A stretch of DNA of 64,000 nucleotides from Desulfuromonadaceae bacterium (GTDB lineage Bacteria > Desulfobacterota > Desulfuromonadia > Geobacterales > Pseudopelobacteraceae). Under the pieces are notes generated by a model. It saw only the letters and a program-made list of their open reading frames with translations. It had not been told where the DNA came from and did no database searches. The stretch lies in the NCBI GenBank assembly GCA_028712075.1, contig JAQTQX010000022.1, positions 1-64,000 on the forward strand, written 5' to 3'. Both the position numbers and the translations under genes were made by a program. This document shows positions 7,681 to 18,609 of the stretch, in pieces (within the stretch, counting starts at the first letter, position 1; every line of letters starts with the position of its first letter).

Positions 7681-7804
7681 GGACTTTCCTCCGTTCGTGA
7701 TGATTTATCACAAACGAACCAAAAGTCCTATTCACGCTGAGCCAATACACATTAAACACCGGGGCGTTGCTGTATCCACAGCGCATCAGATACTTCCGTA
7801 TATT

Positions 7805-8218
7805 TTACCTGCCTTGCTTAAAATACTCTTTGTATGGCCATCCGGCTATTCCATCGTCAAGTATCTGAAGGCGGTCTTCGGCAATGCCCATGGAAAGTAA
7901 GTATTCATAACTGTTTTTAGCACCACTCTTGCCGCGAGGGCAGACAATTACAACCGGAGCTGAAGACGCTTTTATAGCTGGCAATGCCTTGTCAAGTCGC
8001 CGTTTTTCTTCAGAGCTTTTTGCAGGGAACGCATTGGTCTCAACGGAGCCTGGTAGATGCTGCTGCGCAAAATCTTTGGCAGGCTGGATATCAATAATAA
8101 TCAATGGTGATTTATTTTCAAAAGCCTGCTTCAGTTCCAGTGGTTCAATGTAGTTTGCTGCCACCGCAGTTGAAACAGTAGTAAGTAGTGCCATTAATAC
8201 CAGCGAAATTCTTTTCAT
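7805..8218 (-). CDS. Periplasmic rhodanese-like protein
   Basis: 137 residues. A signal peptide (MKRISLVLMALLTTVSTAVAA) is followed by a single rhodanese domain: LIIIDIQPAKDFAQQHLPGS near 38-57 and an active-site loop VCPRGKSGA with Cys93. It probably handles sulfane sulfur or a thiol substrate in the periplasm. The rest of the domain (ILDDGIAGWPY) is also typical. It is monocistronic, downstream of the small ORF at 8246-8401 by 27 bases. Confidence 0.85.
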   Translation of the reverse strand: MKRISLVLMALLTTVSTAVAANYIEPLELKQAFENKSPLIIIDIQPAKDFAQQHLPGSVETNAFPAKSSEEKRRLDKALPAIKASSAPVVIVCPRGKSGAKNSYEYLLSMGIAEDRLQILDDGIAGWPYKEYFKQGR

Positions 8219-8245
8219 AACTCCCCCTAAATATATTTGTATTTA

Positions 8246-8401
8246 CTACGCCACAACATCCGCCAGCGCATCAGAGACTTCGTGTATCAGTTCGTCATCG
8301 TAACCTGCATTACTCAATATCTCATACAAGTGAAACGCAACCTGGACCGGCCTGGCGTGCGTCAATAGTGATTCCTGGAGCTGCAGAAGCAAGGTTTCCA
8401 A
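8246..8401 (-). CDS. Small 51-residue protein, unrecognised
   Basis: An ORF too short for most callers, supported by a strong ribosome-binding site: AAGGAG six bases before a TTG start at 8401. It encodes 51 residues, opening with an amphipathic helix (TLLLQLQESLL) and ending with an acidic DELIHEVSDALADV segment and TAG at 8246-8248. The alternating hydrophobic pattern suggests a compact helical protein. It lies between the tRNA-Asn terminator and the rhodanese gene, 27 bases before the latter, so it may be co-transcribed. No function is assignable. Confidence 0.55.
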   Translation of the reverse strand: METLLLQLQESLLTHARPVQVAFHLYEILSNAGYDDELIHEVSDALADVVA

Positions 8402-8443
8402 ATATGACTCCTTGAAATTTTATTACGGCATATACTACGGCAC

Positions 8444-8481
8444 AAAGAAAAAGGGTCTACAGACAATCTCTGTAAACCCTT
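8444..8481 (-). terminator. Intrinsic terminator of tRNA-Asn
   Basis: A 13-pair stem (8451-8463 with 8469-8481, one G-U pair on the minus strand) has a five-base loop. On the minus strand it is followed by TTTTTCTTT. It lies nine bases beyond the tRNA 3' end. Confidence 0.9.
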
Positions 8482-8489
8482 GCTCTTAT

Positions 8490-8565
8490 TGGCTCCCCAT
8501 CGCGGACTCGAACCACGGACAAGGTGATTAACAGTCACCTGCTCTACCAACTGAGCTAATGGGGA
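8490..8565 (-). tRNA. tRNA-Asn (GTT)
   Basis: 76 bases including an encoded CCA. The acceptor stem is TCCCCAT/ATGGGGA, the D arm AGCTCAGTTGGTAGAGC, the anticodon loop CTGTTAA with anticodon GTT, and the T arm GGTTCGAGTCC. No variable-arm expansion. Confidence 0.97.
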
Positions 8566-8731
8566 ATATAACCACAAAACAAGAAGTATGAATTGTGGAT
8601 GGTACTTAAAAAGCCAGAAAACATCACCTCGTCACAACCGAGGAAACAAGCACTGTGGCTACCAAAAGCGTCCGGTTATCTATCATGTGCTTCGGTAAAA
8701 AGTCAACCATATTTTTAAGACCAGACCACAA

Positions 8732-9247
8732 TTAAACATGACCGGTGTGGAGTAACTGCAACTCGGCATCTTTGAGTTCCAGCTCTCTATCCATATCTGC
8801 GCGATAACGCACCAGTGCTTTCACAAGACTTGGTTCGGAGAGAGCCAGGATCTGCACGGCAAAAAGGCCGGCATTCTTCGCACCTGCTTTACCGATAGCC
8901 ATCGTCGCAACCGGAATCCCCCCCGGCATTTGCACAGTCGCGTACAATGCATCTACTCCGTTCAATGCGCCTCCCGGCATCGGCACCCCTATGACAGGCA
9001 GAATGGTTTTGGAGGCAACAACTCCGGCCAGGTGGGCAGCCATGCCGGCTCCGGCAATAATTATCCTGATGCCACGTCCAGAAGCCTCTGAAGCAAGGGC
9101 CATGGTGCGCGCCGGTGAGCGGTGCGCCGATGAAATCCTCACCTCATACGGAATTTCGAATTCACGCAGAATATTTGCCGCTTCCTGCATGATTGGGAGA
9201 TCCGTATCACTACCCATCATCAGAAGCACAAGCGGGGCTTGTGTCAT
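8732..9247 (-). CDS. purE: N5-carboxyaminoimidazole ribonucleotide mutase PurE (class I)
   Basis: 171 residues. It converts N5-CAIR to CAIR in purine synthesis. Motifs: MGSDTDLPIMQEA near the N-terminus, SAHRSP, IIAGAGMAAHLAGVVA, and GVDALYATVQMPGGIPVATMAIG, all typical of the octameric class I enzyme. The ATG at 9247 has GAGAGGTG upstream; an in-frame GTG three codons earlier overlaps that site and is less likely. It is the last gene of the purH-purD-purE run, 39 bases after purD. No purK is present in the window. Confidence 0.96.
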   Translation of the reverse strand: MTQAPLVLLMMGSDTDLPIMQEAANILREFEIPYEVRISSAHRSPARTMALASEASGRGIRIIIAGAGMAAHLAGVVASKTILPVIGVPMPGGALNGVDALYATVQMPGGIPVATMAIGKAGAKNAGLFAVQILALSEPSLVKALVRYRADMDRELELKDAELQLLHTGHV

Positions 9248-9286
9248 GCAATTCACCTCTCGTTGAAATCAAATTTCAAATACAGT

Positions 9287-10561
9287 CTAAACTCGTTCAA
9301 GCGCCTTCTTGCCTATATCATTGCGAAACTGTACACCCGGCCAGGATATTTGTGCTACCCCTTGGTACGCTGTAGTTATTGCATGCTTTACCGTTGTTCC
9401 GAGCGCGGTAACACCAAGGACTCTGCCGCCGTTAGTGACGCAGGTACCATCTTTTTGTGCGGTTCCGGCATGAAATACGTATAAACCATCAATTGCTCCT
9501 GCTTGCTCAAGGCCAGCAATTTCATCGCCCTTCCGATAGTCTCCCGGATACCCTTCCGAGGCCATGACGACACAGACCGCCGCTTTGTCGAACCAATCGA
9601 TGGTTACATCAGAAAGATCGCCCTCTGCAACGGCGAGCAAGATCGGCACAATGTCAGACTTCATCCGCATCAGAAGCGGCTGGCACTCCGGATCACCAAA
9701 ACGGGCGTTAAACTCAAGAGTTTTCACCTCGCCATCCTTCACCATCAAACCGGCATAAAGTACCCCGCTGTACGGCCGTCCTTCAGCAGCCATACCCGCA
9801 ACTGTCGGACGGATTACCTGCTGCATGGCTTTTTCATGGATATCAGGTGTTACCACCGGAGCAGGGGAATAGGCGCCCATACCTCCCGTATTCGGCCCCT
9901 GATCGCCATCAAAGACAGCCTTATGATCCTGGGCACTGGCAAGTGGAACGATATGTATCCCGTCCGTTATAACGAGAAATGAGGCTTCCTCGCCGGTCAG
10001 AAACTCTTCAATAACGACACGCGATCCGGCGCTTCCAAAAGCATTTCCGCTAAGCATGTCCCGAACAGCTGTGATCGCCTCTTCGCAGGTTTGAGCAATG
10101 ATGACCCCTTTGCCGGCGGCAAGACCGTCCGCTTTAACAACGATCGGCGCACCAGTACGACGGATAAACGCCTCAGCCTCCATTTGACTGGTGAACACAC
10201 CGTAGGCAGCTGTCGGCACGTGATATTTTTGCATCAGATCTTTTGAAAATGCCTTACTTCCCTCAATTATGGCAGCCTGCTGAGACGGACCAAACGCCTT
10301 AAGCCCATGCGACTCGAACAGGTCAACGATACCGAGAGAGAGAGGCTGTTCAGGACCGACCACGGTCAGATCAATCTTGTTTTCATAGGCAAACGCCAGC
10401 AGCTTGTCCAGTTGATCTACGGAGATCGGCAGATTTTCAGCAAGAGCAGCCGTTCCCGGATTGCCCGGGGCACAGTATATTTTGGAAACAAGGGGTGACT
10501 GGGCAATTTTCCAGACCAGGGCGTGTTCCCGGCCGCCGCCGCCAATTACAAGTATTTTCAT
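9287..10561 (-). CDS. purD: Phosphoribosylamine-glycine ligase PurD
   Basis: 424 residues, the usual length. ATP-grasp enzyme that makes GAR from phosphoribosylamine, glycine and ATP. Visible features: MKILVIGGGGREHALVWKI at the start, GPEQPLSLGIVD, GSKAFSKDLMQKY, the ATP-binding VVKADGLAAGKGV loop, GGMGAYSP and EFNARFGDPECQ carrying the metal ligands. The ATG at 10561 places the family N-terminus correctly; the ORF has a five-codon extension. It sits between purH (60 bases) and purE (39 bases). Confidence 0.97.
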   Translation of the reverse strand: MKILVIGGGGREHALVWKIAQSPLVSKIYCAPGNPGTAALAENLPISVDQLDKLLAFAYENKIDLTVVGPEQPLSLGIVDLFESHGLKAFGPSQQAAIIEGSKAFSKDLMQKYHVPTAAYGVFTSQMEAEAFIRRTGAPIVVKADGLAAGKGVIIAQTCEEAITAVRDMLSGNAFGSAGSRVVIEEFLTGEEASFLVITDGIHIVPLASAQDHKAVFDGDQGPNTGGMGAYSPAPVVTPDIHEKAMQQVIRPTVAGMAAEGRPYSGVLYAGLMVKDGEVKTLEFNARFGDPECQPLLMRMKSDIVPILLAVAEGDLSDVTIDWFDKAAVCVVMASEGYPGDYRKGDEIAGLEQAGAIDGLYVFHAGTAQKDGTCVTNGGRVLGVTALGTTVKHAITTAYQGVAQISWPGVQFRNDIGKKALERV

Positions 10562-10621
10562 ATCTGCCAACCTCACATAAATTTGTCATGTATCAGATTT
10601 CTTCAATCTACAACCTGATTA

Positions 10622-12178
10622 TTAATGCCGGAAATGCCTCATCCTTGTAAAAAGCATCGCAATTCCATGTTCGTTGGCAGCTTTTATAACCTCTTCGTCG
10701 CGAACACTGCCTCCGGTCTGAATTATAGCGGTGACACCCGCCTCAGCTGCTGCATCTACGCCGTCACGGAACGGAAAAAATGCGTCCGAGGCCAGCACAG
10801 TTCCCTGGGTAGGGAGAAGTGCCTTTTGAACGGCAATTTTTGACGAATCAACTCGTGACATTTGGCCGGCGCCAATGCCGACCGTCTGGTCACGATTGCT
10901 GAACACAATAGCATTCGATTTCACATGCTTGCAGACACGCCAGGCAAAATCCAGTGCTTCATATTCCGAAGCGGTTGGTACCCGCTCCGTCACCACACGG
11001 CAATCAGAGGCATTAATCATCCCCAGATCGCGACCCTGCAACAGCATCCCGCCCGTGACCCGTTTCAGATCGAAGCCTCCTGCTACATAGCTGTCAAGAA
11101 GCGGCACCTGCATAACCCGGACATTCTTTTTTGCGGTAAAAATGGCCAGCGCCTCTTCACTGTAACCTGGCGCAATAACCGCTTCCAAAAAGGTTGATGT
11201 CAACTCGTGCGCAGTTGCTGCATCAACGGTACGATTAAAACCGACAATGCCGCCAAATGCGGAAACAGGATCACATTCGCGCGCCTTCAGATAGGCGGTC
11301 AGCGGTGAATCGGCAAGCGCCGCACCACACGGATTGGTATGTTTGATAATAACGGCAGCACTTTGCTGAAACTCCTTGACCGTTTCGATCGCAGCATCAA
11401 GATCGATGATATTATTGAACGAAAGTTCTTTGCCCTGGAGTTGTACGGCATTTGAGACGCATGGTTCTGAAAGGTTGCTTTCAACGTAGAATGCAGCCGT
11501 TTGATGCGGATTTTCTCCGTAACGCAAATCCTGGGCTTTTTTTACCTGCAGGGAAAAAGTTGGTGGATATTCCAGAACCTCTTCTGTCAGGCGCGCACCG
11601 AGATAATTCGAGATTGCCCCGTCGTAGGCGGCTGTGTGCTGGAATACCTTTACCGCCAGAGCATAGTTAGTTGAAATTGAAACCGAGCCGCCCGAGGCTT
11701 TCATCTCTTCCAGCACCCTGGCATAATCAGAGCTGTCGACCAGTACCGTAACGTCAGGGTAATTTTTGGCAGCCGAACGAAGCATGGTCGGCCCGCCGAT
11801 GTCGATATTTTCAATGGCATCTTCAAGATGGCACCCTTCCCGCGCAGTTGTCGCTTCAAAGGGATACAGGTTCACCACCACCATGTCGATATTCTCGATA
11901 CCATGTTCCTTCATCTTGGCGACATGGTCAGGATTGGAGCGCATCCCAAGCAGCCCCCCGTGTACCTTTGGGTGCAGTGTTTTCACCCGCCCATCAAGCA
12001 TCTCAGGGAATCCGGTAAATTCAGAAACATCCTTGACCGTCAATCCTGCCTCGCGCAGCAGCTTTGCCGTACCGCCGGTGGAGAGAAGTTCTACCCCACA
12101 GACTGCCAACTGCTGCGCCAGTTCGATGATGCCGCTCTTTTCAGAGACACTGAGCAGCGCCCTGGTAATTTTAGCCAT
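10622..12178 (-). CDS. purH: Bifunctional AICAR transformylase/IMP cyclohydrolase PurH
   Basis: 518 residues, normal length. The N-terminal MGS-like cyclohydrolase domain (about 1-145) starts [11 protein letters not shown] and contains [14 protein letters not shown] and NLYPF. The C-terminal transformylase domain contains [15 protein letters not shown], the KHTNPCGAA active-site motif, and [19 protein letters not shown]. It carries out the last two steps to IMP. It is first of the purH-purD-purE group; alr lies 217 bases upstream on the same strand. Confidence 0.98.
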   Translation of the reverse strand: MAKITRALLSVSEKSGIIELAQQLAVCGVELLSTGGTAKLLREAGLTVKDVSEFTGFPEMLDGRVKTLHPKVHGGLLGMRSNPDHVAKMKEHGIENIDMVVVNLYPFEATTAREGCHLEDAIENIDIGGPTMLRSAAKNYPDVTVLVDSSDYARVLEEMKASGGSVSISTNYALAVKVFQHTAAYDGAISNYLGARLTEEVLEYPPTFSLQVKKAQDLRYGENPHQTAAFYVESNLSEPCVSNAVQLQGKELSFNNIIDLDAAIETVKEFQQSAAVIIKHTNPCGAALADSPLTAYLKARECDPVSAFGGIVGFNRTVDAATAHELTSTFLEAVIAPGYSEEALAIFTAKKNVRVMQVPLLDSYVAGGFDLKRVTGGMLLQGRDLGMINASDCRVVTERVPTASEYEALDFAWRVCKHVKSNAIVFSNRDQTVGIGAGQMSRVDSSKIAVQKALLPTQGTVLASDAFFPFRDGVDAAAEAGVTAIIQTGGSVRDEEVIKAANEHGIAMLFTRMRHFRH

Positions 12179-12306
12179 ACTCCGTACTCCTTACTAATAA
12201 GAATCGTTGCCATATATTTTGCCGATAACCGGTGAAAAATCAATCTGCCAGCCGCTTTCAAAAAAGGGAGGGTAGCTTGTATCACGCTTCCGTCTAAAAT
12301 TCCAAT

Positions 12307-12338
12307 GGTTTTCACCCGGTATGCCGGGACGGGTGAAC
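12307..12338 (-). other. Hairpin in the alr-purH intergenic region
   Basis: TTCACCC (12311-12317) pairs with GGGTGAA (12331-12337), and the overlapping CCCGG-TATG-CCGGG (12315-12328) offers a rival fold. There is no T tract, so it is not a standard terminator. It lies between alr and purH and could be an operator, a processing site or nothing. Confidence 0.3.
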
Positions 12339-12395
12339 CGAAATAACCGGTTGAAATCAACTAGTTCAAAGGATTGTAGTGTATACGGTACGGGA

Positions 12396-13535
12396 TTATT
12401 TCAGATAGATTCTCGGCACCCGTTTACTGATGCCACAGAAAATTGTATAGGGGATGGTCTCAGCCCAAACGGCCAGTTCTTCGGCATATACGCAGTGTCC
12501 ATCGTCGTCCGGGCCCATCAGGGTCACGGTATCGCCTACAGCAACCCCCTTGATACCGGTCACATCAAGCATAATCCAGTCCATGCAGACGGTACCGGCA
12601 ACCCTGGCGCGCTGACCATGAATCAAGGCTTCGCCCCGATTGGTGAGAGTGCGTGGGTAGCCATCAGCATAGCCGACCGGTACACTGGCGATCAATGTGC
12701 GCTTCTCAGCCATAAAGCGCCGCGCATAACTGACGGTACTCCCGGTTTCCACCCATTTAAGCATGGCAATTCGGCTCTTAAGGCGCATCACCGGCCTGAG
12801 ATCCAGTTTCCCCTGAAAATCGGCTGACGGCAAAGAGCCATACATGGCAATTCCCGGCCTGATCAGATTACACTCCGGCATCTCCCGAAGCAGGGCAGCA
12901 GCACTATTGGCAATGTGAATATAGCGCGGTTTGAAGCCTGCCTTGCGGGTTTCCGACAAAGCCCAGGTAAAACGTTCCCGCTGAATTCGGGTAAAATACT
13001 GACCTGATTCATCAAGTTCGTCAGCACTGGCAAAATGTGAAATAACCCCTTCCAAGACAATATTGGGCAACTTCTTCAGCTCGGCAAGAAACTGGGGAAC
13101 CTCGTTATACGGAACTCCAAGTCGCCCCATTCCGGTATCGATTTTGAGATGGAGTTGCGCCTTGCGAAAAAGCTTCCCGGCAGACGCAGCCTGGTTGAGA
13201 GCCTGTGCCTGTTCCAGAGTGAACACTGTCGTAGAAAGGTTATATCCGATGCATTTTCGTTCCTGTCCCGGATACACCCCTCCCAGAATAAGAATCGGCT
13301 TGTCACAACCGCTTTTGCGGAGCTGAATCCCCTCCGCAAGAAACGCAACACCGAACGCATTGACGCCAAAATGTTCCAGTTCACGGCTGATATCCATGAA
13401 ACCGTGTCCGTAGGCATCTGCTTTGACCACGGCAAGAATCTCGGTCCGCCGGGGGAGTGCTGCGCGAATCAGCGAATAGTTATGTTTAAGAGCCGAGAGG
13501 TCAATCTCGGCGTACGTCGGCCGTCCATCGTACAA
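12396..13535 (-). CDS. alr: Alanine racemase
   Basis: 379 residues. PLP enzyme that supplies D-alanine for peptidoglycan. The PLP lysine is in [11 protein letters not shown] near residue 38, and the catalytic tyrosine is in the second domain ([10 protein letters not shown]). Further family blocks are [38 protein letters not shown] and [11 protein letters not shown]. Length is typical. It follows ptsP by 49 bases on the same strand, so the two are probably co-transcribed. Confidence 0.97.
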   Translation of the reverse strand: MYDGRPTYAEIDLSALKHNYSLIRAALPRRTEILAVVKADAYGHGFMDISRELEHFGVNAFGVAFLAEGIQLRKSGCDKPILILGGVYPGQERKCIGYNLSTTVFTLEQAQALNQAASAGKLFRKAQLHLKIDTGMGRLGVPYNEVPQFLAELKKLPNIVLEGVISHFASADELDESGQYFTRIQRERFTWALSETRKAGFKPRYIHIANSAAALLREMPECNLIRPGIAMYGSLPSADFQGKLDLRPVMRLKSRIAMLKWVETGSTVSYARRFMAEKRTLIASVPVGYADGYPRTLTNRGEALIHGQRARVAGTVCMDWIMLDVTGIKGVAVGDTVTLMGPDDDGHCVYAEELAVWAETIPYTIFCGISKRVPRIYLK

Positions 13536-13584
13536 AATGCCATCACCTCGGATTCAGAATTATTTGTGCAATCATTGGCACCGC

Positions 13585-15933
13585 TTACAATGCCAGTTTT
13601 TTTCGGGCATCGGCCAGACATCGCCCCATGTCGGTACTGTTGCGGCACGCCAGTGCGGCCTTTGCAAAGCGTCGGCACGCTTCGTTACTATTGTTCCTGA
13701 TAGCCTGTTTTACCACCGGAATACTTGGCGCCGAGAGACTGAATTCACGGATACCCATCCCGGCCAGCAGCAGCGCACAGAGCGGATCAGCTGCCATTTC
13801 TCCGCAGACGGAAGCCTTTTTACCCGCCTTGGCTGCCGCATCGGCAACACGCTTGATTGAGTGGAGAATTGCCGGATGGTACGGATCATAATACTGCCTG
13901 ACCGCAGCGTTATTACGGTCAGCGGCCAATGTGTACTGAATCAGATCGTTGGTACCTATGCTGACATAGTCGACTTCTTTAATCAGATAATTAATAATTT
14001 GCACCGCTGCCGGCACTTCGACCATGATGCCAAGCGGAATGTACCCAGGTACATCATGCCCTTCGCGCAGTAGTTCGTTCCTTACCGAACTCATAATTTC
14101 CCTGACTTTTCGGATTTCATCAAGGCTGCTGATCAAGGGAAACATGATCGTTGCATTTCCCGTATGCGCTGCCAGGAGAATCCCGGCAAGCTGCTCTCTG
14201 AAAATATCCTGGCGATCCAGAGAAACGCGAATTGAGCGCCAGCCGAGAAACGGATTATCTTCATGAGGGTGCTGAAAATATGAAAGGCCCTTATCTCCGC
14301 CAATATCAAGGGTGCGGATATTAACGCTTTGTCCGGGGAAACCATGCAGGATTTTACGGTAGATCGCCGCTTGATCGTTCCGATTTGGAAATGAAGAACG
14401 TGCCATATAGGGGAACTCGGTACGATACAGTCCGACCCCTTCAGCGCCATGCGCATTGGCAACACGGACGTCCGAAATCAACCCGATATTGGCACTGAGT
14501 GTAATTCTGACATTATCGGTTGTTACAGCCGGCAGATCACGAAGCCCTTCCAGCTCCTTCATCCGGCCGGCATACTCCTGCTCAAGCCGTTCATACTCAT
14601 TAATTATCACGGCATTCGGGTTGAGATACACATTCCCGGATGTTCCGTCAACAATGATCTCATCCTTGACATTTGCCGCAGCAACTATCCCCTGCACGCC
14701 AAGAACAGCGGGAATGCCAAGTGATTTTGCCATGATTGCGGCATGTGAATAGGTGTTACCCTTCTCGGTGACAATGCCAAGAATTTTATTCGGGTCAAGC
14801 ATTGCCAGATTGGAAGGGAAAATCTCATCTGCCACGAGTACCCGTTTTTCCTTGAGCGTTACCTCATTGGTGCTGTTTCCCTCGATTGCGTCAACAATAC
14901 GGCGGCCGATATCCTCCATATCCGCAGATCTTTCCCGCAGATACGGATCTTCCATGGCGGAAAAAGCCTGTACATAGTGTTGAACGACATCATGCACCGA
15001 ACGGGCAGCCCCCATGCCCAGCTCAATCAGGTCTGAAACTTTTGCTGAAAAGCTCCGGTCCTCAAGGATCATCAAATGGGTATGAAAAATTGCTGCATCA
15101 TCGGCCGAGAGCGTTTCACTGACACGCTTTTCCATATAAATGGTCTGGATTTTTGCTTTTTCAAGACCCTGACTGAATTTATTCAGTTCAACATCAGGAG
15201 TGCCAACCTTGGCAAGTTTGATGACCTTGTCACTAAAGCGGTCGAGAATGTATATTTTCCCCCTGCTGAAACCGGGCGATACAGCTCTTCCGCCAAACGT
15301 CCTGAACGCAGCGACCCGCTTCTTTCCCGCTGTAAGTGTTTTTCCAGTAGAGTCCGCCGGCAGCCCCCTGACTTTGGCCAATTCACTTTCAAACCAGGCC
15401 CGTTCCTGTTCCTTACTCTGAATTGAGTCCAGCAGACGCGCGTTATACACGATACTGCCAATTTGAAAGGTAATGGTGCGCAGAATACTGATTTCATCGT
15501 CACTAAATCTGCGCGTTTCACGATTTTGCACAACAATGACACCAATCGGTGCTTTATGTTCAAACAGTGGCAATCCGAGAAATGAGAGAAAGCGCTCTTC
15601 TTTCGCCTCTTTGAAGTATTTGTAGCGCGGGTGCGCCGGAGCATTGTCAGTCATGACCATTTCGCGAGTTTCGACTGCGAGGCCGGTCAAACCTTCGTGA
15701 ACTTTCATGGCAACACGGTTAACCGAAGCCTTTGAAAGCCCTCTGGTCGCCTTCAAAGTCAAAGTTTCCCCATCGCTTTCCAGGAGATAGATAGAGCAGA
15801 CGTCAGAGCCCATCCGTTTGGCGACCAGGGTAACAATGTTATCCAGCGTATCCTGCAGGTCATGTGAATGAAGAATGATTGAGCTGATATCTTCAAGGGT
15901 CCGCAAGCCGAGCGATTGTGCCGCGTCTTTCAT
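13585..15933 (-). CDS. ptsP: PtsP, phosphoenolpyruvate-protein phosphotransferase (EI-Ntr, GAF-containing)
   Basis: 782 residues. An N-terminal GAF domain (about 15-160: LVAKRMGSDVCSIYLLE, GLTGLAVETRE) is fused to Enzyme I: the phospho-His swivelling domain with GNTYSHAAIMAKSLGIPAV, then the PEP-binding barrel with GLYRTEFPYM, TLDIGGDKGLSYF, GIMVEVPAA, SIGTNDLIQYTLAADR and the C-terminal ASVCGEMAADP active Cys. It starts the nitrogen-related PTS phosphorelay; GAF input in this class often senses glutamine or 2-oxoglutarate. No NPr or EIIA is adjacent. It lies 249 bases after the hybrid kinase gene. Confidence 0.95.
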   Translation of the reverse strand: MKDAAQSLGLRTLEDISSIILHSHDLQDTLDNIVTLVAKRMGSDVCSIYLLESDGETLTLKATRGLSKASVNRVAMKVHEGLTGLAVETREMVMTDNAPAHPRYKYFKEAKEERFLSFLGLPLFEHKAPIGVIVVQNRETRRFSDDEISILRTITFQIGSIVYNARLLDSIQSKEQERAWFESELAKVRGLPADSTGKTLTAGKKRVAAFRTFGGRAVSPGFSRGKIYILDRFSDKVIKLAKVGTPDVELNKFSQGLEKAKIQTIYMEKRVSETLSADDAAIFHTHLMILEDRSFSAKVSDLIELGMGAARSVHDVVQHYVQAFSAMEDPYLRERSADMEDIGRRIVDAIEGNSTNEVTLKEKRVLVADEIFPSNLAMLDPNKILGIVTEKGNTYSHAAIMAKSLGIPAVLGVQGIVAAANVKDEIIVDGTSGNVYLNPNAVIINEYERLEQEYAGRMKELEGLRDLPAVTTDNVRITLSANIGLISDVRVANAHGAEGVGLYRTEFPYMARSSFPNRNDQAAIYRKILHGFPGQSVNIRTLDIGGDKGLSYFQHPHEDNPFLGWRSIRVSLDRQDIFREQLAGILLAAHTGNATIMFPLISSLDEIRKVREIMSSVRNELLREGHDVPGYIPLGIMVEVPAAVQIINYLIKEVDYVSIGTNDLIQYTLAADRNNAAVRQYYDPYHPAILHSIKRVADAAAKAGKKASVCGEMAADPLCALLLAGMGIREFSLSAPSIPVVKQAIRNNSNEACRRFAKAALACRNSTDMGRCLADARKKLAL

Positions 15934-16182
15934 ATTAGCATCCTTGAGAAAAAGTTTACCGGCGCGAAATATAGCCGCATTAGCTTACAAACTCAAGGGA
16001 TTCCGAGATAGGCAGGAGGGAACATATTTGGAGGATTTTCTTGATACGCATCAAAACAGCTCTGTTGGCATAACACTATTCAGCAGAATATATTTGATAT
16101 TTTCCCGGCTGGTTTTGAAGAAAAATCGCTTCTCACCCTTTCACCGCCAGAGGATGAAATCAAACAATCGGGCTATTCCGCA

Positions 16183-18609
16183 TCATTTTTCAAGAATCTC
16201 CCGTACTTTTCTGAGCAAAGATTCCGGCATGATCGGTTTACTTATAAACGGGACACCGTAATCAACGGCAACCTTGCCGCTGATGATCTCATTGGCATAG
16301 CCGCTGACGAAACAGGCCTTGACATCAGGGCGTATCTCCCTGATTTCGTCCCATGCCTGTTTCCCGGTCATCCTGGGCATAATTGCGTCCAGCATTACCA
16401 GATCGATCTCATCACGATATTTCTCGAACATCTCCACCGCCTTGGCACCGTCAGTCGCCTGAATAACCGTATAGCCATTCGCTTCAAGATGACCCGTGGT
16501 TATCTCCATGAGCGATGTATCGTCTTCCGCAAGCAGGATGGTCTCGCTACCCCGCAGGGAAACTCTTTTCTGATCAGCTTCAGGTGCATCCACCAGCCCA
16601 CATTCACTGCAGAGCGGAAGATAAATGGCAAATTCCGTCCCCTGGCCTATACTGCTGTGGCAGCGGATAAAGCCGCCATGCTGGGCGATGATGCCATGAA
16701 TTATTGACAGGCCGAGGCCGGTCCCCTTGCCGGCTACTTTTGTAGTGAAAAACGGGTCAAAAATCTTTTCGACCGCTTCAGAGTCAATTCCTGTTCCGGT
16801 GTCGCTCATCCGGATCACTGCATATTCGCCGGTACGCCCTTCGTGCCCTTCGACTGTCTCCGCACTGATGGATATGGTCAACTTCCCGCCCGACGGCATC
16901 GCGTCGCGAGCGTTTGTAGCAAGGTTCATGAAAACCTGCTGGATCTGCGAGCTGTCAATCATGCTGAGCAGAGGCGTCGGATAATATGTTGTAACAAGTT
17001 CGATATCTTCACCGATAACCCGCTTCAAGAATGTGCCGTTGTCTGCCCCAAGCCGGTTGATGTCGGTGCATTTCAGATTGAAGGTCTGCTTCCGGCTGAA
17101 TGCCAGCAACCCTTTGGTCAGTTCGGCTGCCCGCTCGGCTGCGTTTAGAATATGGACAATGTTGTCGTGCTCCTTTCCTTCCGAGAGACTTTTTATCAGG
17201 AGGCTTCCATAGCCCATGATGACAGACAGAATATTATTGAAGTCATGTGCAACGCCGCCGGCCAGAAGCCCTATTGCCTCCATTTTCTGGGACTGCAGCA
17301 ACTGTTCTTCCAGACGCTCATGTTCTTCCTGAAGCCGGATTCGTTCGGCAACTTCCTCTTCAAGTGCCGCCGTCTGCTCTTCTAGATTTTGCTGGGTCAC
17401 CTGACGTATGTCGATCTCATGTTCAAGTTCAATGGTCTTGTTCTGCAGGGCCTCATGAAATTTCTGCCGGTCGGCCATCTCCTTTTCCAGTCGGACGGTC
17501 TGCTCATGGAGCGCTTCTTCCCGCTGCCGCAAAGTCTCCAGCAGGTGGTTGAAGCCGCCGATCAGATCGCCGATTTCGTCACGGCTAGTGACCGGTAGTG
17601 GTTGCAGTGTTGATTTTTCATGTGACATGACAGCGAGCGACTCGGCAGCAATGACCATCGGAGCGAGCTGGCGTTTCAGCATCCAGCGGGTCAGTAGCCA
17701 CGCCATAATGGTGAGAAATACCGCTGCCAGCAAAATCCGGTTGTTCATGTCACGTACCGGGGCAAAAGCCTCTTTAGTAGGAAGCATTGCTGCGACATAC
17801 CAACTGGATTGCGGAACATTTTTGGCGGACGCCAGCACTTCGACGCCGCGCGGATTTATGACAATACCGGAACCTTCATGCCCTTGCAAAAACCGTTCGA
17901 TCAAAGGGTTGACCCTTCCGGAAGGAAGCGTTTCCATGATGCGGTTCTTGTCAGTTGCAGTGATAATAACCCGGTACTCTTTGGATATTAGCAGATATCC
18001 GCCGGTCTTGCCGTAACTGTTAGCGGCAATCCTGTCCATAAAATTGGGCATTCCCAGATTGATCGCACCAAGCAAGACGCCAATGACGTTGCCGGCGGAA
18101 TCCTTGATGGGCGCCGCGATCGCAAAGGCGGGCGCCAAGAGTTTTCTCCCCATTACCGGTTGCCCGATGGTGGTTTTTCCTTTGAGCGCCCCGATCATGA
18201 ATGCCCTGTCACTGTAGTTGACGCCGATTCGCCCGGTTGAAACCGGCACATCGGCAATCCCGATGCCATCGGTGCCGGTGATCCAGAGGCCGCTGTTGAA
18301 TAAAATTGCGAGAGCGGGGCGATTTTCAAGATGAGTCTGCAGGAGTGTGGGGTTGCCCATTATGGCTGGAGTAATTCTTGAGGCTGCCGCCTCGAGTGCC
18401 CGTATCCTGTCGTTCAGTTGCACACCGATATCTGCGGCGACTACGGAAACCGTCGAAAATTGCTGCTCACTCAGATGATGTTCCATATCCAGGCGCAGCA
18501 TCCGGCTTGTGTAGAAGGTCAGCGACCAGATGCAGATCAGGAATATGACCAAGGTAAAGAGCGTCACTCTCGTTTTGAGCGAACGTATCGTCATTTTGTT
18601 GAAGCTCAT
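16183..18609 (-). CDS. Hybrid sensor histidine kinase (dCACHE-HAMP-HisKA-HATPase-REC)
   Basis: 808 residues. TM1 about 13-31, a periplasmic double-CACHE sensor about 35-285 ([28 protein letters not shown]), TM2 about 291-309, HAMP to about 365, and a long coiled coil to about 440. HisKA has phospho-His455 in [11 protein letters not shown], the HATPase domain has [16 protein letters not shown] and GKGTGLGLS, and the REC domain has Asp741 in [12 protein letters not shown]. It autophosphorylates and passes phosphate to its own receiver; the output partner is not adjacent. The signal is probably a small organic ligand. It is expressed alone. Confidence 0.93.
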   Translation of the reverse strand: MSFNKMTIRSLKTRVTLFTLVIFLICIWSLTFYTSRMLRLDMEHHLSEQQFSTVSVVAADIGVQLNDRIRALEAAASRITPAIMGNPTLLQTHLENRPALAILFNSGLWITGTDGIGIADVPVSTGRIGVNYSDRAFMIGALKGKTTIGQPVMGRKLLAPAFAIAAPIKDSAGNVIGVLLGAINLGMPNFMDRIAANSYGKTGGYLLISKEYRVIITATDKNRIMETLPSGRVNPLIERFLQGHEGSGIVINPRGVEVLASAKNVPQSSWYVAAMLPTKEAFAPVRDMNNRILLAAVFLTIMAWLLTRWMLKRQLAPMVIAAESLAVMSHEKSTLQPLPVTSRDEIGDLIGGFNHLLETLRQREEALHEQTVRLEKEMADRQKFHEALQNKTIELEHEIDIRQVTQQNLEEQTAALEEEVAERIRLQEEHERLEEQLLQSQKMEAIGLLAGGVAHDFNNILSVIMGYGSLLIKSLSEGKEHDNIVHILNAAERAAELTKGLLAFSRKQTFNLKCTDINRLGADNGTFLKRVIGEDIELVTTYYPTPLLSMIDSSQIQQVFMNLATNARDAMPSGGKLTISISAETVEGHEGRTGEYAVIRMSDTGTGIDSEAVEKIFDPFFTTKVAGKGTGLGLSIIHGIIAQHGGFIRCHSSIGQGTEFAIYLPLCSECGLVDAPEADQKRVSLRGSETILLAEDDTSLMEITTGHLEANGYTVIQATDGAKAVEMFEKYRDEIDLVMLDAIMPRMTGKQAWDEIREIRPDVKACFVSGYANEIISGKVAVDYGVPFISKPIMPESLLRKVREILEK

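Noticed and set aside
13063-13326. Long ORFs antisense to purH, alr, ptsP, tamB and the glucan synthase
   Set aside because: They mirror the codon bias of the real genes and lack ribosome-binding sites and domains.
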